Notes: a model not told the origin generated them from the letters alone. 64,000 bases of DNA from Takakia lepidozioides (GCA_030704615.1 CM060733.1:37450001-37514000); one strand, 5' to 3'; numbered from the stretch's first letter, positions 1-12,600 are shown. A program made the numbers and translations.

Positions 1-2838
1 ATGTTATCCCAAGTTGGTGATGGCACCCCCGAGTAACTCTTTCTCCGAGTCTCCATCATCGCCAGCCATCCCTCATTCACAATCTTGATCTGCCCTGCCA
101 AGTCCGCATGGGAAGGGTGTGGCTTGGCATCGAATGGACATTCAACAGTGTGGGTGTATCTCCCAGCGGTCTCATCTTTCTCCTTGTCCTCACCTTTCTC
201 CTTTTCCTGCTCTTTCTCCTTCGCCTTCTCCTTCCCCTTAGCCTTCTCCTTCTATTTCTCCTTAGGCTTCCCAGGTGACTTGGCTACTACCTCCGGAGCC
301 TTTGGATCTTTCCCTTTGCGACCCGCCTTCCTGCCTTTCTGTGGAGTTGCCTACGCGTCTGGCTCCTTGGCGGCTAATGAAGCAATGTTCCTCTGGTACT
401 CTTCGTCGTTCAAATGTGCTAGCATCTCCGCATGGTTGTTCATATACTTCTTATGCTGCTCTTGAAATGTTGTGTGCTCTGGAGGGCAGTCGAGGTACCA
501 TCCACAGTCCCTGAAGTGGGCAGGACTCCAGTCCCTCAAGATACCAGCTGTGTACATGGTGGGATCGTTGGCAGGGTCGGACCACATGTCCAGGTAATCT
601 GAGATTCCACTCAGGTGTTTTCCTTCCATCAACACATATTTAGTGTACCTGCGGAGGCTCAAACAAACACCATCCCCCAAAACAAGATATCAAAAAGCAG
701 AAGAAAGTGATGATCGGTGGCGATCATCACTTTCACATGAGAGAGAATGCAACATGGGTTGGCAAATCCTTATGATTATGTAGACTGCACAAATGGGAAA
801 TGTGATGGTCGGCACCGACCATCACTTCATTCATCAGAAACAGACTGCCTATGATAACAGAGGCATGATTAAGGATGGAAACAAGGACATGATCAACAGT
901 GACAACTGTTTGACTGGAGAATATCATAGCAGTGGATGTGATGATCGGTACTGACCATCACCAAACTGCTGTGTAGCAGAAAAGAAATACAAAGCACGAG
1001 GCATGACAAATGTTTAAAGAATGTGCTGGATAGGCATAAGGCACTGCACCTGTACACAACACGCATCATCGCCCACTCCCCTCCAACTTGACTGTCGAAA
1101 TCGTTCGACCTCAATATGTTGCCATCCTTGGAGAACTCTCGGAAGAAATAGTACCGCCACGTGAGACCTTTCCACTTTCTAATGTACGCCTCCAAGGTCA
1201 TCTGTGGTGGTGAGACCATCGAAATATTCAAGTCCTTCAAATTCTGCTCCAGGACAAGAATGGCGCGTTTCTCCAGCTGCAATGGGAACATGTATCAGAA
1301 TTGCGCATGACAAAGCTATAGGATATTTCATATACAACAGGTACTTGAATCCACAAATACCTGATTCCAAAATGTGGCCTTGTGAAGCCACTGATAAAAA
1401 ACAATATCACTTATTCCCTCGACCTTGGTGCCAGGCTGGATTGTGCTTTTTGGGAACTGATTCAGATCCTTCACCGTCTGATCCGAGTTCCAAATCTCAA
1501 GCCATCTCACTTTTGTCTGGTTGTCAACCATAGAGAGAGCCAGCCTGTGCAATTTCTCCTGTTGCATCTCTGGATGTACATGCTTGTCGTAGTGGGATTT
1601 GATTTGGAGAAGGAACTCCTCCCCAAGTCTGGGATCCACTATTCTCAATTGCTTTAGGAAGGCCGACATCAGCTTCGTTCTCCTTATCTCGTACTCCTTC
1701 TTTATGGCTGCTCCAACTCCTTTAGCAGTCCTCAGCTCTTCTGCTGTAGTGCGGTAGTACTCAGATTTCCCCCTCTTGGCGGCCTCTGCCAGTTCTTGCT
1801 GCAAGTAACAACGATTGGATTAGCAGACATACAATTGCAAATTTGTATGTAATAACATAGGAAGAAGTGGTTTGGGCCATACCGCATACATGTACTCCAA
1901 AAATGCATCTCGGGTCAACGAGTACCAGGTTCCTGCAGATCTTCCTGTTTCGCATGACATCAGGATGTAGCACTGTGCAGAACTCATCAAGCTTCATCAA
2001 ACCAATTCTCTGAATGCGGAATAGTGTATGGACCAAGCTCATAGTAACATGCGATTTCTCTGTCGATCTGCAAACAGAGAATACACATTGCATAGGTAAG
2101 AAATATTTAACGTTTGGACTTGAAATGCGCACAACATGCAATTTGAAAGTCAATGGTTTTTTGAGGAAGTCCTACTTGTTCACGTCATGCATAGCTGTCA
2201 GAAGTCTGGCGATGTCATTCCCAGGATCCAGAACCATTGCCTCCACAGCACAATGCTTGTCCTTGTCTTTTGAATGGTGTTTCGCAATGTACCCCATCCA
2301 AGCTAGCAAGCGATGGTTCCCGTCCTAGACATAGAACATGTGGTTGCAGAACTGCTGGGTGTTATGTCCAAGCAGCAGAGAGTCCTCAAACTCATCATTC
2401 ACATCCTTCCAGCAATCATCCCAGTTGTCCGTAATCTTTGGGCTCACTTTTGTGTTGTGACCATTAACATCCTGCAGTGAGACGTAAAACTTGTGCAGCC
2501 ATTCTATACCTGTGCACAAAATCTGTTTCCAACTTGATAATGTCATACGAAAGTGGAGGATGAACAACAGACATGGAGATCATTCGGCAGAGAGGGATTT
2601 CAAGACGTCCTCCAGAGACGATCATGTCCATAATAACCTCCTGGGAATTTACCTTTTGATATGACATAAGTTCTTTCACCTTGTCAAGGTAGTGCAATTC
2701 AGGCTCGTCGGTGTCTTCGCTGTTCTCAGAACTCTTTGTGGAGTCGTCCCCTTCTCCAAAGCCCTTTGCATCTGTTTCTGCCTGCTTGGACTTTACATTT
2801 TTCTCTATACCCAAAACCGCCACAATAGCAACATTCAA
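1..2838 (-). pseudogene. Decayed multi-exon gene with ParB/sulfiredoxin-like DGNHR motif; runs off the left edge
   Basis: Read on the minus strand, several exons join at good GT-AG sites: about 1361-1798 (opens QELAEAAKRGK), 1050-1276 (opens LEKRAILVLEQ), and one from 648 that stays in frame to the window edge. Phases agree at these junctions. An upstream exon near 2170-2510 carries DGNHRLLAWMG, resembling the DGxHR nucleotide-binding motif of ParB/Srx-fold proteins; that family call is inference. The last exon has a Lys/Glu-rich stretch (about 170-300). Decay is clear: TAG directly before DGNHR (2322-2324), TAG at 351-353 and at 252-254, a frame change near 2510 and another inside the exon at 1883-2067. 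It may be a dead copy of a repeated host gene or cargo of a transposon. I cannot name a function. Confidence 0.45.
707..961. repeat. Three 24-bp palindromes inside an intron
   Basis: Copies lie at 707-730, 802-825 and 938-961. Each has the form GTGATGRTCGG, a central variable step, then the near reverse complement. All three fall inside the 649-1049 intron of the decayed DGNHR gene, so transcribed they would form short hairpins, with G-U pairs where GGTCGG faces CCGATC. Confidence 0.8.
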
Positions 2839-2870
2839 CTAGTGTTCAGGAAAACAGACATTTCAACACA

Positions 2871-4034
2871 TTGACGATCGGTACCGACCATCACTTTGTC
2901 TTCTAACAAATGAATGGAAATTCTAGTTGGTTTCCCAATGCACCTTGTTTCAGTTCTCACTAGACTGCGATGATCGGTGCCGACCATTAGGATGATGCAA
3001 GCGATGGTCGGTATCGCACATCACCACAAGACGACATTGGGATGCAAACACCCACGAGGTCTGAATGTGATGGTCGGCACCGATCATCACTATAAGTCAG
3101 AATCCCTTCTATCACTCACTAAACTTGATCTCCTCTTTTGGATTCTGTTGCATTGCCAATCTGTTCAAAAAGTGATGATCGGTACCGATCATCACAATCA
3201 GATTGCATTAGGAAGCGAAACCCATGAGGTCAGAGTGTGATGGTCGGCACCGATCATCACTCTTAGTCAGAATCCCTTCTTTCACCCACTGAACTTGGTC
3301 TCCTTTTTTGGCATCTGGTGTATTGCCAAACCGTTCAAACAGTGATGATCGGTACCGATCATCACAATCAAACTGCCTTGGGAAGCACAACCCATGAGGT
3401 CTGGAAGTGATGGTCGGCACCGATCATCACTTCACAGCAGAATTCTGCATTTCATTATATGAGATATAGAGCAAAGAAATGGACTTGGAGGCGATGGTCG
3501 CCACCGACCATCGCTTTTCTGTTACTGCAATTCCAAATCTGAAGTGGAATGGACATTTTTCCACCTAAAGCATTTCATTCTACAAAGGCTTCCAGTGCAA
3601 GATAGGATTTTGGGTTAACATGTAGTCATTACCGAAAGTGATGATCGGTACCGACCATCACTATATAAGTGCCAAGGGATGCACAAACAATGGGAGCTGA
3701 ATGTGATGGTCGGCACCGATCATCACTTTCCTGAACGACCACGCCATGTCTAAACTGTTCTGAACAAGAAGGGAATGGACCTTAAAGCGATGATCGTTAC
3801 CGATCATCGCTTCGACGTCATTGCAAGATGCGTCTTTAGTTCCCTGTCACTCTTGAATCACAATGAAAATCGCATTCTTTGCTTAAATAAAGCAATGGCG
3901 AAGGTGATGGTCGGCACCGATCATCACTTTCGCCTTGATACATATTCTTTCATGCCTGCCTGCCTTCCTGAATCTGCTGAAATACGACACCAACTACATT
4001 CTTCTGTAAAGCGATGATCGCCATCGATCATCGT
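2871..4034. repeat. Array of about 14 dispersed 24-bp palindromes
   Basis: Near-perfect palindromes start at about 2871, 2967, 3000, 3067, 3172, 3237, 3342, 3407, 3491, 3638, 3703, 3787, 3904 and 4011. The half site is GTGATGATCGGT or GTGATGGTCGGC followed by its reverse complement; a GCGAT...ATCGC version occurs at 3491, 3787 and 4011. Some copies (3172-3195, 3342-3365) are perfect. Spacers of 40-120 bp are mostly unrelated, so the palindrome is the conserved part. The array lies immediately upstream of the decayed DGNHR gene, which holds three more copies in an intron. Confidence 0.85.
3067..3430. repeat. Tandem duplication of a 170-bp unit with two palindromes
   Basis: 3067-3236 and 3237-3406 are diverged direct copies. 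Each opens with a GGTCGGCACC palindrome, shares TCAGAATCCCTTCT and CCCATGAGGTC, and has a GGTACC palindrome 105 bp after the first. A third copy begins at 3407 but is lost after the first palindrome. Confidence 0.8.
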
Positions 4035-4646
4035 TTTTCTCACACTCGGCTAGCACTGTCTGGTTACCTACGCTCACTGCTCTAGCCGTCGCTGCGACTG
4101 CGGCGACCTCACTCTCACTTCCTACATGCTATTCTGTTTGATCTGTCTCCAAGTTCACATGCTGCCTAAGCGCTGCACCATCTTGCATGCGACGCCTCGT
4201 CATTTGCTCTCTTGATCTCGGCCTCTCTCTAAGCGATGTAAAATACAATAATTTCCTCCTCTTCCGAACCGAACAAGGAACCCTCTCCAACTTGACTTCC
4301 TCTCTTCCTCTAAGAAACAAGAAAGATGAACAGACTCGCTTTCTTTTGGGGTCCCGTCGTTTTGGAAGTGTCCCTGGAACCGTTCGATTCCCTCTTGCGT
4401 GTCCGATACTTGAACGTACGTTACAGTGAAAATAGCATAACCTAATTGGGACAGTTGTTCCTTTGCAAGGTTGTTTTGGGTTGTTGGCGTGTGCAAACAT
4501 AAAATTGACACGTGTCTTTTTTGTGACGGCTTCGTTAATATCACCGTTGGACGTCGCAAAGCTGAATCATCTGATTTCGCGAAGGAGCAACTCAGGGAAG
4601 AGAACCCCCCGCTCGGGGACGTAACATGGCTTCCTCCTAAAGGGAG
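4035..4646. other. Spacer between palindrome array and MULE transposase
   Basis: Short open frames on both strands here show no domain that I recognise. It may hold the promoter or 5' end of the MULE, but I could not find a terminal inverted repeat. Confidence 0.4.
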
Positions 4647-7600
4647 ATGGTGGTGAAAAAAGAACAAACGTTCTCCACTCCAATCGTTGAGCTTTCGGAT
4701 TTGTCCGATGATGACATTAGTGAAATTCCAACTCCAGTCCTTTGTACTGTAGTTGTGGAAGTGGATGAAGAAGACATTTGTAGTGTCATTCCAAAACTAC
4801 GGGCGATGGGAGGAATGACAGGTTTCAAAAGTGAGTTGCGGGGAATTGATTGGGAAGCTTTGAAGCAGGTGCCTGTGAAGTTCCTGCCAGAGACTTTTGA
4901 TGGGGATATCCTATTTGAGCTGCCTCCTCCTCCGCGAGTTGGAGGTATAACAAGCATGATGCACGGAATGGACAAGAAACACGACGGGCACCCATGGTGC
5001 AAAACAAAAACATCCAATATTCAAAATAAGGACAAGCTTGTTTTCAGGAGAACAGTTTGCAATGGACACCTTAGGTGTGATAATTTGAATTGCAGACACT
5101 TTCTTCAGTCTGGGGTTCATAATGAAAGCGAGTGGGAGGGTCTCACGGAAAATCCATTTAAGCCTGGGACTGCTCCTCCACCGGAAACCACTTTCGTTTG
5201 CAAATTCTGCAAACTAGTGTCATCCTGCCTGGCGCTGTGTGGAGCAAGAATGTAATATGTTGTCCACCTTTTGAAAACAATGACAAGAGCCTATGTGCAT
5301 TTCAATTTCCATAACCATCCTGTCTCAAAGGGGGATTACAAGGAGAGTGTTGAGACAGTATCGAGGTTGATTAAACAGGAGTACGAGAGAAACCCATTCG
5401 CAACAACATCCGCAATTGCTCTTGGCACAAGCAAGTCCTTCTTGGAAAGCCATATTTTGAGTGAAGGGGATTTTGTGGGGACTAAACTTGACGGTGTAGC
5501 ATTGGACGTTGTCATGGATCATTTCTCCACGTTGAGTTCACCTAACATTCGGCATCAGATCAATGCATTGAGAATGGGCTCTGGGATTAGAGGCTACATA
5601 GACAACATTTTGGAATTGAAACGACTGAGCATGTACGACTACATCCATGACAATGTTTTTCCAGGTCAAGGTGCCATCAAAGTATTTCTTTTCAAAATGT
5701 CGACTGCTGAGGAGGGTAGTGGGGTTAGCCTCGTGAAGCGGATGCAGAAGACTGGGGACCTGTAGAATTGTTTTCTTATGTTTGATCATGTGAAACGAGT
5801 GAAAGATTGGACGACAATGGCTTGTCATGTCTATGATCCAGTGTACCAACGAGTTATGACAATTGCAGTTTGTGACATGCAATCCGAGGATACGGAATCC
5901 CAGAAGCTCATGTGGAATTCCCTTGTACGTGTTATGGGCTGCCATCTCCAAATTTTGCTGGTTTTATGGCAGATAGTGCTCAGGCGAATTTCAATGCAGT
6001 TCGAATTGTCTTCGGATCAGGCGACCCAAAAGTGCCAATGCCGGGAAGAGAGCGTACATATCTATTCCATTGGACACAATCTTTGGAGAAACATACAAAG
6101 TTGGATATCAAACCAGAGATGCAGACACAACACCGTAAATTGTGCAAAGAGTACAAAGATGCTAGAACAATGAAGGAGGCGGACACTTTGTTCCAGACAA
6201 TTCGTGCCTGGTGGTTCTCTTCTGGAGCTGCATCGCTTGAGAGTATGGGAGCATTGGAAGATTGGCTGGTGTTTTGGCACTTCCGGTACAGACAGTGGGG
6301 AGCAGCCATGACAATGGTGTGAGGCTAAAATTGCTAGCTTTATTCATACATTTACTTTCCAAATTTTCTCTCCTTGTTTTCTTTATGTTGTTCCCTGTGC
6401 ACTGTTCTGAAGTGTGGTTCTCATCTTTGCAGAACATGTCCATTGAGGAAATGGCGGACATGTCATCTTGCAATTTGGCAGAGACTGTGCACAATGCATG
6501 GTTGCAACAGTCTGGGAAACGAGGTTGGGATTTGTATGTGGCAACAACAGATAATCTGATACGTGCCTTGCAACAACAAACTAGATACCGTGATTTCTTG
6601 CGAGGAGGGGCTGGTGGCAAGGGTCCGGACAAACAGGAGTTGATGTTGCGTGCTGCAAACAGATCTAGGGATCCAAGCAAGGTAGCATGGGCGGTGAGCA
6701 TGTATGCCCAGGGAACGCCACTTGTTTCTAGAGTTCCACATTTTGAAGGGGAGGAGAGATTCGGCTCCTGTAAGAGGAAATTGAACACCCCACCTGGTTC
6801 GGATTCCGATTCACACAGGATAGACCGTGATAACTTCTCGAAGCCTCGTGCTCCCTTGCATGACAGATCCATGTCCGGAACCTCCATTTTGAAGGAACCT
6901 CCGACTCGACGGCAGACTCCGGCATCTAACAGTGCCACTGAAATGGTGCAGGAGAGACACTACCCCCTTGATGTGCTGGAGTCCGCATGCCCCGACCACG
7001 TTTGGCACATAGAACGCACAAGTGCAGGGTCTCGTGTGAAATGTACAGCGATTAGGGCAACTAATCTCGAGAAGTGCACTTCATCTATACCCAGAGGCGG
7101 TGCACGGACTCCTGCTCCGACTTTCACGGGTTTGATGCGTCCATACGGCCAACCAGAAGCAAAGAACCACAAGTTTTGGTTCTGCGCAGACGATTGTGGT
7201 AGATGTGTGCATGGAACTGTGCGTCCTTCCGTGGTGATGAAGCCAACTCCTCCAACCGTTTGGCCCGTCAAGGTGGGAACACATCTTACAAGTCAGGAGA
7301 TTGCAATACTGGAGGAGGCAGGCTTTTCGTTTGCGAGACAACCCCTACTGCATACATGTGTTTCTACTTCTGCGTCCTCTCGGGTCCCCCCGACAAATCC
7401 TCACTTGTGGCCAACCAAACGAGATGGAAAGCTGGTTCGGCGTTTCCCTCCAACCGCTGAACACTTTGGCAAAGTGGAGTCCGCAAGAATGCTCCAAGCT
7501 CGTGTTGCAAGCACCACGAAAGTGCCCGATCCAGGATATGGTCGGGTGTACACAATGATCACTTCGACATCTGCTGTTCATGACATGGCCTACGACATCA

Positions 7601-7818
7601 CGGTTTCCAATTTTCCCAATTGCACATGTTCTGATTTTGTGAATATGCTATCAACCAGTTTGGGCAAGAAAGGTAAATTCATACCCTGCAAACATTTGTA
7701 TTTCATATTTTTGAAGATGATGGTTTGCGATCCCAAACGTGACAACTTTGTTCACCAGGCCACTCTGAGTTTCAACGAGGTCGATACTCTATTGCAGCGG
7801 GATACAACACATAGGTAG
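4647..7818 (+). pseudogene. Mutator-like (MULE) transposase with zinc finger and SWIM domain, broken
   Basis: The N-terminal part has a Cys/His-rich finger of the WRKY/GCM/FLYWCH kind found in MULEs (about 5055-5245, Cys-x3-Cys spacing then FHNHPVS). The DDE-type core follows: FDHVKRVKDW near 5778, then FAGFMADSAQANFN near 5950 and YLFHWTQSL near 6060. A short intron from about 6315 (donor GTGTGAGG) to the acceptor TTTGCAG near 6431 restores a frame that runs to 7818. That frame ends in a SWIM finger: CTCSDFVN, then CKHLYFIF near 7690. The reading frame is broken by TAA at 5253-5255, TAG at 5763-5765 and a frameshift near 5930. The class call rests on domain order; the element ends were not found. 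Confidence 0.65.
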
Positions 7819-9494
7819 CATCAACTATGTCATGTGGTATGTGGACGATCATGCTATGAAATGTGTAATTTGCAACATTGTCATGGAAATTCAATTCAAA
7901 TCAATTCGTTTGCAACATCGTCGGCGGTGCAATGATATGGCGTCCCTTATCCTTCCATTATCCTTCCAACTATACTGAGTGAGCTCTGAGTGGCAACTTT
8001 TAAAAGCACATTCATCATTGCACCGTTCGAAGTCTACATGTCTTCCTGTCGCTATGCACTGCAACCATCTTTTGAAGATGATCCTAACTCTCATTGTTAT
8101 ATGGGGAGGGAGCAAGGTCTTCGCGTTGCAGCCTCTATGGCGCACACTTTGTGAGGATATTTTCAGACCCTTGTAATTATAAAAATGATACAAATATTTG
8201 TAATTGCACAATGTTGGATGCTGCAATTGTAGGCCTCATGGTAGTCTTGATTGTATTCAGCCAAGGATTCCCTTCATTATTCCCACGGTCATAGGACCAT
8301 CCTCGGTTATAGGCGGCGCATGTTCATGCTTACGTGGCAGATGACGGCGCGGTGTCACGTCAGCATTTGTCGCCACATCAGCCTACTGACATCACACTCA
8401 TGCCACGTCAGCGTGGGTGCACGCTCACGCCACGTCACTCCTTCGTGAGCGTACGCTTGCGTGCTCATGCCATTGCAACGTTGCTCATAATCTAGGATGA
8501 GGAATGTTTCCTTCCAGAGGTGTCATCCTTTTGTTGGCTCCTCCCTCAAGAGGAGACCATGCATCACTTCCAAAATATGAGAAGATCCTGATATGCCTTT
8601 ACCGGAAACATAACAGTCGATATACCTTCACTAGTTAATATTGCACCTAAGACTTGATATTGATGAGCATCAAATATTAGTTTGTATTGTTTTTTTTTAT
8701 GAAATAAATTTTTAACTAGTAACAACCATTGGTAAATGGCTGGATATCACCGGTGAAAGCTGGTCGCTATTTCTTCGTCCCTACTCTTTTGTCAGCAAAG
8801 GCTTGGCCTTCGTCGTCCTGCCCCCGAGACATGATGCTGGAAACTGTTGATAGCTCAGCACTCACAATCTGACAATGTTTCATGATTCAACCAATCTTTG
8901 CCAGGTAATGAAGTAGTTGCAACCCAGGTACTGAGTTAAAGATTAAATTATGCCATAGTCAAATGATCGAAGCCTTCCTTCTGTGCCTTCGAAAGGCCAA
9001 GCCTCATGGGGCGAGGTTTAGGGTTTTTGTTCTGCAAAAACTTACGTAAGACACTGCATTGTTTTTTCTTCTCATGGACTGATAGACAAGGGTTACCAAA
9101 AACAGGGGTAGAGTTATTTCCAGTGCGTGAGATGTGACTAAATTTCTTTTTGTAGTGAGAGTATAATGCTTCAGATTTGGAAGGGTTTGAATTTGCTGCA
9201 AATAACCACATAATGGACCGGCCGGTTATGCATGGATGGGGCCAGGTTTTTGATGAAGTTGAACAATGAAGCTGCAACTATAGAGCTGAAGAACGGCACC
9301 ATTGTGCACGACACAATCACAGGTCCCTCTGACCTACTCCCAACGTCCCTGTTGTTTTGTGTACATTCCTCACTATCCCACTTGTTCACGCAAAGTGAAG
9401 TTGTGGTTGATAAACAGAATCTTAGTCAAGTTGAAGTGGATTGACATTGTGGTAATGGACTCGCAGTGCAGAAAAGGGGAAGAAAGATTCATGT
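7819..9494. other. Non-coding region with a cluster of ACGT motifs
   Basis: No convincing gene. 8331-8440 holds a cluster of ACGTCA/CACGTCA and related motifs (8356, 8404, 8430). This may be the 3' part of the MULE or old intergenic DNA. A TA run lies near 9498-9511. Confidence 0.4.
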
Positions 9495-9672
9495 TTTATA
9501 TATATATATATCAACGCCTCCCAAAGGGAGCGTAAATTATGGTGTCTCTTCACCACAAGGGCTACTGCCTTCCAGCTAGAAGGTGGACACCTTCATGACA
9601 CACCAGACCGTGGTTTGAACCCACAACCACATCCAACGTGGTATGTGCCCATTACCACTAGGCTACATGCTC
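9495..9672 (-). mobile_element. tRNA-derived SINE, copy 1
   Basis: On the minus strand a pol III A box (TAGCCTAGTGGTAATGG, 9649-9665) is followed by a B box (GGGTTCAAACC, 9612-9622). Next comes a body reading GGTGTCCACCTTC, then GAAGAGACACCATAATTTAC, ending near a TA-rich tail. The body is shared with copies at 13140 and 14808, which marks a dispersed SINE rather than a true tRNA gene. Confidence 0.6.
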
Positions 9673-12600
9673 GTTATCTATGGACATAAATATAGGTGAG
9701 TCTTGCAAGTCTGGCATATAGGGCAATGAGGGGTGACAGTTTGTTGAGACAAACGAGTACTCAAGTGGCAGATAAAGGTCTAGTAAATCTTTTAGGAGTT
9801 GCTATATCACATCCAATATTAGATAAATTACATAGGCATCTTTAAGGTTAGTTTATGAAGTAGAGTTTGTCTCTAATACATGAGAGAGTGATGACTACCA
9901 TTCTGCCAGTGTCATAATCATTGCAAAACAATACACGAATACAATAACAGTTTCTAGGACCTTGTCTGAGTCTGACAAGGTCTGATACTCTCATGTGGAC
10001 ACTTATAAAGCTAAACAGGGGCCGGTACGCTCTCTTGGTGTGCCTGTATACATGATGTGCAGTTTCTAACCCATTGTTTAGCATCCACATTGTCAATGTC
10101 AGAGTATTGGATAGCTTGAGAGACTTCTATCAAGTCCTATCCCAAGAATAGACACTAAATTCTCATGTTGTTTATGGCCTTTAGTCACTTGCAGAATACT
10201 TTAGCGCTAACAAATGATCTCTTAGAAGTTTCAATGAATGGCCTACCTAATCTCAAGTGACCGAACTTTCTTTTGCAAAGTGCTCTTTCTTGCCTAGCCT
10301 CTTAGAGTCTGTAGTTGTCACTATTATCGGTGAAGGTAAATGTAATATGAGGGTGATAGTTAAAACTTTGCAAGCAATGGAAATAGATGGCTCAGCTGGA
10401 CTCAGAAGGGAAAACCTCTTGCAGGAGTGGATATCACTATGAACGCGCATCTAAAATATGTGAAAGTCACTTTGAAAGGGCATAATCCTATTGCACTTGA
10501 GAATCTCAACATCTAGCAGCTTGTGCATAATAAGTATAGAGGTGCGTGTGAAGCAGTGTGTGTTTGTATGTCTCTCTCCGTATTAGATGATATGTATATC
10601 GTTCAGGTATCATAGTAAGGAATCCGCAAAGTTCGCCTATCACGTACTACTTGAAATGGAAACCGTTCACGTGCAGCAGACCAGGGTAGATGCAGACCAC
10701 ACTGGCTCAGTTTGGACTGCAATTTGCAGTTTTCGACTGTCTGCTTGTCATATTATTCTTCACCCTATACACATAAGTATACATTCATAGCAAATGGACT
10801 TAGAATGGGTACCATATGTACATGTGGGTACAATTATTTTGGAATTTGGATGAAATCTCATGAAGCTATGGACTTTTGTAGGGAATTCCGAAGGACTGTC
10901 ACAGTCCATCTAATGTCCCAAATGCCATCTGAAAAACATCTGAAAAACCTATTTATGCAAAACCAATTCATATATGGACTTTACAACTAGATACACAATG
11001 TTTGAATAGACACAAATACAAATTTGTGAACAATTTCATCCATCCATCAAGACACTATGGACTTTTTTGTACCCAAAAAACTCCCAAAATGACGATTTGT
11101 CCATAGCACTTTGAAAAACTCATATTTGGGTGAAGATCTTTACTAAGAATATATATATTATTATTGTCTCTAGGAGCTTATTGTTATATGGACAAATTTC
11201 ATAAACTACAAGATAATAATAAATAGCTATTATTTCTAAATAAGAAAAAAATATTACAAAAAAATATTTGGGATGAGACCATTTACTAAATATGATTAGT
11301 GTACCATTACCTATAAAGATAAAAATATATTTGAATAAATATCCTTAAATTAGAATTTAATTAATTTTTTCTCATGGACTTTGAGTGGAGGGCACATCTC
11401 CCGCTTTTGAGCCAGTGTAGTATGTACTTACCCACCAACATTAATTGCATCTTCAAGGAAGGACTCAGAAATCAGGTCTCAAGTCTTAACCCTATTATTT
11501 TGCTTTTCTATCTCTGTAATGGGTGTAATGCTCTCTCTGGGCCTTCTGTGGGTGTAATAATTTTCTTGAATGGCAGAACCTTCAGCTTTTAGGACTAGAA
11601 GTGCTTGGCAGCCTACCTGCACAAGACACGTCTTCTCGGAGCGACATTTCTTGCTCCACTTTGTGCCATTTCTTTCTTTCTTCTCTCTCCTTTCTCTTGT
11701 GCTTTGTTAGTATCCATTGCGTATTGTTGCACTTCTTGTGAAGCTGTTGATAGAGATTAATTCTACATCATTGTACATAGTTCATTCAACATTGGAAAGG
11801 TGCATAACAGCGGGAAATGGGGAGTCAACATGAGGTGGTAGATCTTGGGTACCTCATTCTAGAGAAAGGGAGCATATACCCTTGAACTTTATAGAAAAAT
11901 GGGACAAAGACTCCCAGGTGAACATAGAGGAAAAAATAATCTCTGAAAGGGTGCCATAGAGGCTAAAACCGGACGACACGGCTTCATAACAGCAGATTCA
12001 AATGTCTACAATATTTCAGTACATCAAAATTTCAGTATCTCAGTATCTCAGTCAGATTTTCAACAAGTATCTCAGTATTTCAGCCAGATTTTCAGTAAGT
12101 ATTTTAGTATTTCAGCTAGTTATTCAACAAACATTTCAATATTTCAGTTAGTATTTCCACAAGCATTTCAATATTTTAATAATTAGGCCTCATGGCCCAT
12201 AAATGAAAGGGGGTTAATTTTCCCCCCTCCTCAAGGGCCTGAATTGTGGGCTGTCGCTCCCAGGTTTCCTTTTTGAAAAAAAGAAAAAAGAAAAAACCCT
12301 CAATTTTATAATATCCTACATGAATATTTAATTCATACATCAATAAAGTTCCACCAGGGCCTCTATCCCCGGCTTTATAAGTAAGTAAATAAATTTTCCG
12401 CTTATGCAAAACATGTTTAAAATATAGGTTGAATATGTGATTATCTTATATCAATATAACATTTTAAGGAAATTTTCGACTCGGAGTTTTAGGGTGGAGC
12501 CATTACGTGACTAGCCGCTTGTTTCCTTAAGAAAAAATGAAACTTTGGGAGCTACAAGTCCAAATTCAGGCCATCCCGGACTCTCCGCCACGAAACCATA

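Noticed and set aside
2510-2548. Intron between GTATAG and CTGCAG in the DGNHR gene
   Set aside because: It would be under 40 bp, too short to splice; a frameshift is more likely.
3067-4034. CRISPR array
   Set aside because: Spacing is irregular, repeats are palindromes, spacers partly duplicate each other, and the genome is eukaryotic.
6162-6938. Minus-strand 258-codon frame
   Set aside because: Antisense to the MULE transposase; no domain.
9600-9672. tRNA gene on the minus strand
   Set aside because: A and B boxes are present but the cloverleaf is poor and the 3' body recurs elsewhere, so it is a SINE.
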